From Candidatus Kapaibacterium sp. (GTDB lineage Bacteria > Bacteroidota > Ignavibacteria > Kapaibacteriales > UBA2268), in assembly GCA_027858275.1 (NCBI GenBank), contig JAQIDA010000152.1, positions 1-5,613 on the forward strand: DNA of 5,613 nt, given 5' to 3'. Every line of letters begins with the position of its first letter. The first letter of the stretch is position 1. Both the position numbers and the translations under genes were made by a program. The notes under the pieces were generated by a model that worked only from the letters and a program-made list of their open reading frames with translations, searched no databases and was not told the DNA's origin. Shown here one piece after another: positions 1 to 4,186 of the stretch.

Positions 1-15
1 TTCAAGGAGTTTATT

Positions 16-213
16 GTGAAAGTCAAAATTAATTTATGGTCGATTAGAGAACTTGAAAAACACTTTGAAGGTATTTGTGAAAGTGGTGTTCAGAACGTCA
101 TCGACGCTCTCAGAAGCAATTGCCGAGACATGGAGAAATCAAGCTCATTAAAAAGAGATTACACCGTGATTTTGAGAGAAGCTAAAGGAAAGATGATCAA
201 ACTCAGCAACTAA
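16..213 (+). CDS. Small hypothetical protein (65 aa, or C-terminal part of a longer gene)
   Basis: I do not recognise this protein. The chosen start is GTG at 16, because AAGGAG at 4-9 sits 6 nt upstream, an ideal Shine-Dalgarno. The frame is however open to the left edge (codons for FKEFI precede the GTG), so it may instead be the end of a larger gene; only sequence to the left can decide. The product is basic and probably largely helical: residues about 9-40 (from SIREL to EKS) look amphipathic, with two cysteines (21 and 36), and the tail is lysine-rich and hydrophilic. No signal peptide, membrane segment or known motif is visible. An in-frame ATG at 130 would leave only 27 residues and has no comparable ribosome site. 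A strong terminator starts 22 nt after the stop, so this is the last gene of its transcript. It converges on coaBC. Confidence 0.5.
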   Translation: MKVKINLWSIRELEKHFEGICESGVQNVIDALRSNCRDMEKSSSLKRDYTVILREAKGKMIKLSN

Positions 214-235
214 GATTTTTATAGATAATTAATTC

Positions 236-273
236 AAAGCACAAAAGCATAAATATGTTTTTGTGCTTTTTTT
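236..273 (+). terminator. Rho-independent terminator after the 65-aa ORF
   Basis: An 11-bp perfect stem, AAAGCACAAAA (236-246) with TTTTGTGCTTT (259-269), encloses a 12-nt loop and runs into a T-tract (267-273). This is a textbook intrinsic terminator for the + strand. It lies between convergent genes, and on the minus strand the same hairpin ends in a shorter T-run, so it may also help stop coaBC transcription, but less efficiently. Confidence 0.85.
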
Positions 274-284
274 GTTTGTAATTA

Positions 285-1526
285 TTACAGCCCGACAATC
301 TCCTTCACAATCCCCCTCGCGCAAACAATCTTACTCGCAGGCTCAAATGATTTGACCTCATCGGTATTCTTCTTCAAAATACTGATCGTATTATCATCAC
401 CCCCGAAGCCGCTTCTCGGAGCGGTTGCGGAATTCACTACAATCATATTACAATTTTTCTTCTCAAGTTTCTTGCGCCCGTATTCAATCTCTTTTTCGCT
501 TTCGAGCGCGAAGCCGATAACTATTTGCGATCCTGTTTTATTAGCACCGAGATGCGCCAGAATATCTTTCGTTTCCTTCAATTCGAGAGTCATATTATTG
601 CCGCTGCCGTCCTTTTTGATTTTCCCGTTTGCGGGATTAGCAGGCGTATAATCAGCAACTGCCGCCGCCATAATCGCAATATCAGTATCGGCAAACTCTT
701 TGACTGAGGCATTGAACATTTCTTCGGCTGTAGTAACATTAATAATATTAACAGCTGACGGAGCATCAATATGAACCGGCCCGCTTATCAATGTAACGTC
801 TGCACCGGCTTCCTTAGCTGCCGCTGCAAGAGCGTAGCCCATTTTGCCGGTAGAATGATTTGTTATGTATCGCACATCGTCGATCTTTTCAACAGTCGAG
901 CCTGCTGTTATAATAACTTTCTTGCCCTGCAACAATGATTCATCCAAAGGGAAACGATTGGGCGAATCAGTGAAAGCATCTTTTATATAATTCATCAGCA
1001 CCGGAATATCCGGCAATCTGCCGAGGCCGACCAAACCGCTGGAAAGCTGACCGTCACCCGGAGGAATAATCATATAGCCATATTCTTTCAACAAACGAAC
1101 ATTGCGCTGAGTCGCCGGGTTTACCCACATGTCAGTATCCATTGACGGAGCGATCAACATAGGAACTCCCGTCGGCAGAGCAGTCGCAACCGTCGCAAGA
1201 GATGTATCACAAATTCCGTTAGCCAAGCGTCCGAGAGTAGTCGCCGAGCAAGGAGCGATAATCATCAAATCAGCCCAATGGGCCAACTGTATATGCCACG
1301 CGCCTTCGCTTTGTACGGCTTCGTCGAACATCTCGCAGGCAACAGCTGAACGAGATAAATTCTCCAGCACCATAGGTGTCACAAAATTCTTAGCCGAAGG
1401 AGTCATCACCACATTCACATGAGCCGAAGCGCGCATAAGCTCTCGAACAAGCAATGGAGTTTTATAAGCGGCAATCGAGCCGGTAGTTCCGACAATTATT
1501 TTTTTGTTTTTCAGTATTGAAGACAT
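285..1526 (-). CDS. coaBC: Bifunctional phosphopantothenoylcysteine decarboxylase / phosphopantothenate--cysteine ligase
   Basis: CoaBC carries out two steps of coenzyme A synthesis in the cytoplasm: CTP-dependent joining of cysteine to 4'-phosphopantothenate (CoaB), then FMN-dependent decarboxylation to 4'-phosphopantetheine (CoaC). At 413 aa it has the usual full length. The N-terminal flavoprotein domain (about 6-185) shows GTTGSIAAYK (13-22), the catalytic His78 in WHIQLAHWAD, the flavin-site APCSATT region (91-97), PSMDTDMW (127-134) and the flap GQLSSGLVGLGR (159-170). The CoaB domain (about 200-413) shows ITAGST (206-211), RYITNHSTGKMG (219-230) with the conserved Asn223, AAAVADY (287-293) and the lysine motif KIKK (302-305). 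Two positions differ from the E. coli type: Asp130 stands where the PxMNxxMW motif has Asn, and Ser163 where the flap has the active-site Cys. The ATG at 1526 fits the family N-terminus; its ribosome site is weak (GAG about 9 nt upstream). It is monocistronic here. Confidence 0.96.
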   Translation of the reverse strand: MSSILKNKKIIVGTTGSIAAYKTPLLVRELMRASAHVNVVMTPSAKNFVTPMVLENLSRSAVACEMFDEAVQSEGAWHIQLAHWADLMIIAPCSATTLGRLANGICDTSLATVATALPTGVPMLIAPSMDTDMWVNPATQRNVRLLKEYGYMIIPPGDGQLSSGLVGLGRLPDIPVLMNYIKDAFTDSPNRFPLDESLLQGKKVIITAGSTVEKIDDVRYITNHSTGKMGYALAAAAKEAGADVTLISGPVHIDAPSAVNIINVTTAEEMFNASVKEFADTDIAIMAAAVADYTPANPANGKIKKDGSGNNMTLELKETKDILAHLGANKTGSQIVIGFALESEKEIEYGRKKLEKKNCNMIVVNSATAPRSGFGGDDNTISILKKNTDEVKSFEPASKIVCARGIVKEIVGL

Positions 1527-1564
1527 TATTGAATACTCACAATGATTTCATATCGTTATTTTTG

Positions 1565-1595
1565 TAAATATAGCGAATCTTATAACGACGGCAAA
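1565..1595 (-). promoter_or_regulatory. Candidate coaBC promoter, Bacteroidota-type
   Basis: Read on the minus strand, TTTG (1595-1592) is followed after 19 nt by TATATTTA (1572-1565). This is close to the Bacteroides consensus TTTG-N19-21-TAnnTTTG, missing only the final G. It would start transcription around 1560, leaving a leader of about 34 nt before the coaBC ATG. A 7-bp inverted repeat (TCGTTAT 1553-1559, ATAACGA 1582-1588) overlaps the site and could be an operator or chance. The assignment is by pattern only. Confidence 0.35.
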
Positions 1596-1603
1596 AAAAA
1601 TCA

Positions 1604-1679
1604 GCTTGGCTAAGCATGAATACCGTTAAAGTTTCTGAGTTGTGCTCTATAGCAATCACTGACAACCATTTCGCCAAGC
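1604..1679. other. Nested inverted repeats in the divergent intergenic region
   Basis: GCTTGGC (1604-1610) pairs perfectly with GCCAAGC (1673-1679). Inside, GTTGT (1639-1643) pairs with ACAAC (1662-1666), and TGCT (1643-1646) with AGCA (1651-1654). Together they could fold a 76-nt transcript into a closed stem with an inner hairpin. The rest of the 1527-1770 interval shows no coding sequence I believe in. It could be a structured leader, a small RNA or a coincidence; on either strand it lacks tRNA T-arm and D-arm features. Confidence 0.25.
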
Positions 1680-1734
1680 GACTGTCGGATTAATTTTAAG
1701 ATTCATTATAGTCATTCGCTGAAAATATCGTAAA

Positions 1735-1762
1735 TTGGTATGAATGAATTGTGGACTATAAT
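1735..1762 (+). promoter_or_regulatory. Candidate flippase promoter just upstream of the start codon
   Basis: TTGGTA (1735-1740) and a perfect TATAAT (1757-1762) are separated by 16 nt. This resembles a sigma-70 promoter, but transcription would start at about 1768-1770, immediately at the ATG at 1771. The start has no Shine-Dalgarno (the preceding bases are ATTAGATAAA), which agrees with a leaderless or near-leaderless message. In such AT-rich DNA a TATAAT can also arise by chance. Confidence 0.3.
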
Positions 1763-1770
1763 TAGATAAA

Positions 1771-3366
1771 ATGGCATCACTACAAAACAGACTCAAATCG
1801 CTGGTTTCCGATACAATGATATACGGAGTGTTTACGATTGTCGGTCGTTTCCTGTCATTTATGCTGACTCCCATGTATACGAACTATCTTACCATGGAAG
1901 AAATGGGCAGCATAGGCTATATTTTTCCATTGATTGCCTTTGTAAATCTCTTTTATTGTTTCGGAATAGACTCAGCCTTTATGCGTTTTTTCAAAGAAGG
2001 CGATCTCGATAACAACCGAAAAGTATTCTCACACGCATATACATTCATAATGCTCATTGGAGGGATCTTTACATTCTTTCTGATGTTCAACGCAGAAGCC
2101 GTTGCAGCAGCAATAAGCAGCAGCAGTCGAATTGATCCAAATCTAATCAGAATAGCAGTATTAATCCCGTTCTTAGACTCTCTGATGGTTGTTCCTTACG
2201 GATTATTGAGGATGACTCGTCACGCAAAAAAATTCGCAATCACAAGATTTATTTTAATAATAATCGCGGTTGTTTTAAACTTTGTATTTATCGTTAATTT
2301 GGATTTCGGTCCTACCGGAGCTTTCGCGGCTCAATTGATTGCAACGACAATTGGTGTAATAATTCTGCTCCCTGAAGTTATTAAACATTTGAAATTCACA
2401 TTCGATAAGAAATTATTCAAATCAATGTTAATGTTCGCCTTGCCGACCCTTCCCGCCACCTTATCCGGAATGGTGCTGCAAGTCGCTGACCGCCCGATCC
2501 TTGAACTGCTCGCCAATGACAGAGCAGTAGCTATGTATACAGTCAATTATCGCTTGGGAATCCCAATGATGATATTTGTCGCGATATTCGAGTACGCTTG
2601 GAAACCTTTTTATCTGAACCGTCACAAAGACAAAGACGCAAAACAATTATTCTCGAGAATTATGACCTATTTCACACTGATGTGTGCCTCGGTTTTCCTG
2701 ACTACGGGTTTCCTGATGGAGTTCATGGTCAGAGCTCCCGGAATAGGGGGGCGTTTCATCAATCCTGAATATTGGAGCGGAATGGGTATCATCCCGATAA
2801 TTTTAGCGGGTTATTATTTCAACGGCGTGTTCAATAACTTCGCCGCAGGTTTCCATATTGAGAAAAAAACAAAATACTTGCCTATAGCAGTCGGTTCCGC
2901 GGCGATAGTGAACATAGCTTTAAACTTCATTTTGATACCGATCATCGGCTATTGGGGCGCGGCTTGGGCAACTCTCAGCGCATATATCGTCAGTGCCGTT
3001 ACACTATACTTCTTTGCCCGAAAAGTCTATCCGATTGATTATGAATGGCGGCGCATATCCGTAATAATTTTCTCAACGGCGGCAGTGTTCAGTCTCGTTA
3101 ATTATTTCGGAGATATATTTCTGTATATAGTATCGGCGTTTGTATATATCCCCGAGCAACTGTCTGCTATTGGGGAGTATTCAAAACTTATGCTGCGCAT
3201 CGCATCTGTTGATATGAACGTTGATGCTCTTGCAAACATCCCCTTGATCTTATCATTTGCTGCAAAAGTCCTTGCAGTCGGTCTCTTCCTGATTCTGTTG
3301 AAACTACTGGGATTTTTCAGCGGACAGGAAATCGCAATGATCAAAAAACTCTTCAAAAGAGCATGA
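1771..3366 (+). CDS. Polysaccharide/oligosaccharide flippase (Wzx-like, MATE/MOP superfamily)
   Basis: This is a 531-aa integral membrane protein of the polysaccharide biosynthesis (Wzx/RfbX-like) family, which moves lipid-linked sugars across the inner membrane for O-antigen, capsule or exopolysaccharide. Hydropathy read by eye gives about 14 membrane segments, near residues 14-36, 48-68, 86-106, 122-146, 157-176, 180-202, 215-237, 258-278, 295-318, 335-355, 369-390, 393-415, 428-455 and 491-515. Family-like features are the N-terminal SDTMIYGVFTIVGRFLSF with LTPMYTNYLTMEEMG, the RFF after TM2, the ALPTLPATLSG segment opening the second half, and the NIALNFILIPIIGYWGAAWAT signature of the C-terminal half. 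A roughly 35-residue hydrophilic stretch (about 456-490) separates the last two membrane segments. The ATG at 1771 is used because the upstream ATG at 1740 runs into a stop within six codons. There are no glycosyltransferases beside it, so its substrate cannot be inferred. A short basic tail (KKLFKRA) ends in the cytoplasm. Confidence 0.88.
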   Translation: MASLQNRLKSLVSDTMIYGVFTIVGRFLSFMLTPMYTNYLTMEEMGSIGYIFPLIAFVNLFYCFGIDSAFMRFFKEGDLDNNRKVFSHAYTFIMLIGGIFTFFLMFNAEAVAAAISSSSRIDPNLIRIAVLIPFLDSLMVVPYGLLRMTRHAKKFAITRFILIIIAVVLNFVFIVNLDFGPTGAFAAQLIATTIGVIILLPEVIKHLKFTFDKKLFKSMLMFALPTLPATLSGMVLQVADRPILELLANDRAVAMYTVNYRLGIPMMIFVAIFEYAWKPFYLNRHKDKDAKQLFSRIMTYFTLMCASVFLTTGFLMEFMVRAPGIGGRFINPEYWSGMGIIPIILAGYYFNGVFNNFAAGFHIEKKTKYLPIAVGSAAIVNIALNFILIPIIGYWGAAWATLSAYIVSAVTLYFFARKVYPIDYEWRRISVIIFSTAAVFSLVNYFGDIFLYIVSAFVYIPEQLSAIGEYSKLMLRIASVDMNVDALANIPLILSFAAKVLAVGLFLILLKLLGFFSGQEIAMIKKLFKRA

Positions 3367-3410
3367 CCTGTTAATTGTTCCGAATTTTTGATTTGTATAT
3401 TGTTCAACTT

Positions 3411-3516
3411 CAGCTAATTCCGGCGGGCTGAAAGCCCAACTTAATTCAGCCCAAGGCAACGCCTTGGGTAATGTTAACAAAATACTAATCGCCCTGAAAG
3501 GGCAGCTTAATTTCCG
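3411..3516. repeat. Three-hairpin palindromic repeat, REP-like
   Basis: Three perfect hairpins occur in about 80 nt: GGGCT-GAA-AGCCC (3425-3437), CCCAAGGC-AAC-GCCTTGGG (3450-3468) and GCCCT-GAA-AGGGC (3491-3503). The first and third share a GAA triloop. The block is bounded by imperfect direct repeats, CAGCTAATTCCG (3411-3422) and CAGCTTAATTTCCG (3503-3516), and a related CAACTTAATTC follows the first hairpin (3437-3447). It is more GC-rich than its surroundings. The form matches short extragenic palindromic repeats mobilised by REP-associated tyrosine transposases; that link is inference, since no transposase gene is in the window. It lies 44 nt past the flippase stop and could also stop transcription from both sides. 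Confidence 0.7.
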
Positions 3517-3564
3517 TTTTTTATTTGTCAGCGTTTTGTTTTAAATACTGTTTTAGTGCGAAAG

Positions 3565-3672
3565 TCAGCTAAAAATATCATCAACTATCTTGAAATCTTC
3601 AGGCATTATTAGACCGTTGAAAATTATAAGTGATCGCCTCGTTGCGACTTTCTCAAATATTCTTGTATTCAT
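3565..3672 (-). CDS. Small ORF (35 aa) translationally coupled to the Xre regulator
   Basis: This short ORF starts with ATG at 3672-3670 and its start overlaps the regulator stop as ATGA. A strong Shine-Dalgarno, GGGAGG (3687-3682), sits about 9 nt upstream, inside the end of the regulator gene. The product begins MNTRIFEKVATRRSLIIF and ends with TGA at 3567-3565. Residues 14-23 (SLIIFNGLIM) are hydrophobic but too short for a complete membrane span, and the end is acidic (PEDFKIVDDIF). I do not recognise it. Short Xre regulators of this kind are commonly encoded just upstream of a small membrane protein, so it may be the intact N-terminus of such a protein cut down by deletion, or a genuine micropeptide. 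The overlap and ribosome site argue that it is, or recently was, translated. The three-hairpin repeat begins 49 nt downstream. Confidence 0.5.
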   Translation of the reverse strand: MNTRIFEKVATRRSLIIFNGLIMPEDFKIVDDIFS

Positions 3673-3926
3673 GCCGATTTCCCTCCCGAGGACAAAATCG
3701 ATTTACTGATTGATTCCATAGGCTCAGTTGAAAAAATGAAATCTACCGGCAAACCGAATAGCTCACTTATTCTAAATGCAAGATCAAGACTCGGATTGTA
3801 TTCTTCTCGTTCTAGATAACCGATGGTCTGATAATTCACACCTATCTTCTCGGCCATTTCCTTACGGCTGAGTTTCTGATCTCTTCTCAAAACAGCGATT
3901 CGATTATAAATCTTTCTCCGTTTCAT
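3669..3926 (-). CDS. Small Xre/Cro-type helix-turn-helix transcriptional regulator
   Basis: This 85-aa protein is almost entirely one HTH_3 domain (about 8-63), as in lambda Cro/C1-like repressors. The scaffold helix is SRKEMAEKIG (20-29) and the recognition helix begins NYQTIGYLER (31-40). YNPSLDLAFRISELFGLPVDFIF (43-65) is the conserved continuation typical of short stand-alone regulators of about 65-75 aa. The final 20 residues (66-85) are Ser-rich and look unstructured. It presumably binds DNA as a dimer; the target is not known, but palindromes directly upstream suggest autoregulation. The ATG at 3926 is supported by AAGGA (3938-3934) 7 nt upstream. Its stop overlaps the start of the 35-codon ORF, which it is probably co-transcribed with. 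No toxin domain is seen in the neighbour, so an antitoxin role is possible but unsupported. Confidence 0.88.
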   Translation of the reverse strand: MKRRKIYNRIAVLRRDQKLSRKEMAEKIGVNYQTIGYLEREEYNPSLDLAFRISELFGLPVDFIFSTEPMESISKSILSSGGKSA

Positions 3927-3936
3927 ATTATATTCC

Positions 3937-4010
3937 TTATTATATGTTGTAAAAATACAACAAAAATATAATAATCAAAATATTATATTGTGTTTTATAA
4001 TAATACTGAA
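3937..4010 (-). promoter_or_regulatory. Candidate promoter and operator palindromes of the Xre regulator
   Basis: The regulator's upstream DNA is extremely AT-rich and symmetrical. TGTTGTA-AAAA-TACAACA (3945-3962) is a perfect palindrome with 7-bp arms; flanking TTATTATAT (3937-3945) and ATATAATAA (3966-3974) add a second, offset pair. Another inverted repeat, TATTATA (3981-3987) with TATAATA (3996-4002), lies further out and its left side echoes the first site. On the minus strand TATAAT (3987-3982) with a weak TTCAGT (4010-4005) 17 nt away could be the promoter, placing the perfect palindrome downstream of the start of transcription, a usual position for a repressor block. Binding by the adjacent regulator is inference. 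Confidence 0.45.
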
Positions 4011-4086
4011 CGAGATGATTTTCTGTTTTCTAAATGTTGGATAGGGAGAGCGAGAAAATAAATATGTCGATGTTTGAAGGAAACGC

Positions 4087-4124
4087 AAAAACCTTCCGGA
4101 GGGTTTTTCACCTTCAGAAGGTTT
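4087..4124 (-). terminator. Terminator of the beta-helix/T9SS gene, with overlapping alternative stems
   Basis: Downstream of the large minus-strand gene, AAAAACCTTCC (4087-4097) faces GGAGGGTTTTT (4098-4108), a 22-nt palindrome with a single T-G mismatch or wobble, giving a hairpin that on the minus strand ends in TTTTT. A second hairpin, ACCTTC-A-GAAGGT (4110-4122), lies just before it in transcription order. An alternative 8-bp stem joins AAACCTTC (4089-4096) to GAAGGTTT (4117-4124). Its position about 65 nt after the stop codon fits an intrinsic terminator that also insulates the Xre regulator from read-through. Confidence 0.75.
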
Positions 4125-4186
4125 CTTCTATTCAAAAATATTTCAAATCCGGGACAGCGAATTTGAGCCGTCACGGGGTTTATATA

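Noticed and set aside
352..1422. Plus-strand ORFs at 352-651, 525-707 and 1129-1422
   Set aside because: All lie antisense inside coaBC, whose protein motifs are unmistakable; they are frame shadows.
1604..1679. A tRNA gene, suggested by 7-bp end pairing and 76-nt length
   Set aside because: On neither strand is there a TTC-containing T-loop with a 5-bp stem, a D-arm or a readable anticodon arm in the right place.
1656..1874. 72-aa minus-strand ORF
   Set aside because: It overlaps the flippase start on the opposite strand; no ribosome site or family resemblance.
2331..3407. Minus-strand ORFs at 2331-2546, 2461-2646 and 3102-3407
   Set aside because: They are antisense to the clearly coding flippase and mirror its hydrophobic codons.
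3425..3503. A CRISPR array
   Set aside because: The three palindromes differ in sequence and spacing; there are no identical repeats with uniform spacers and no cas genes.
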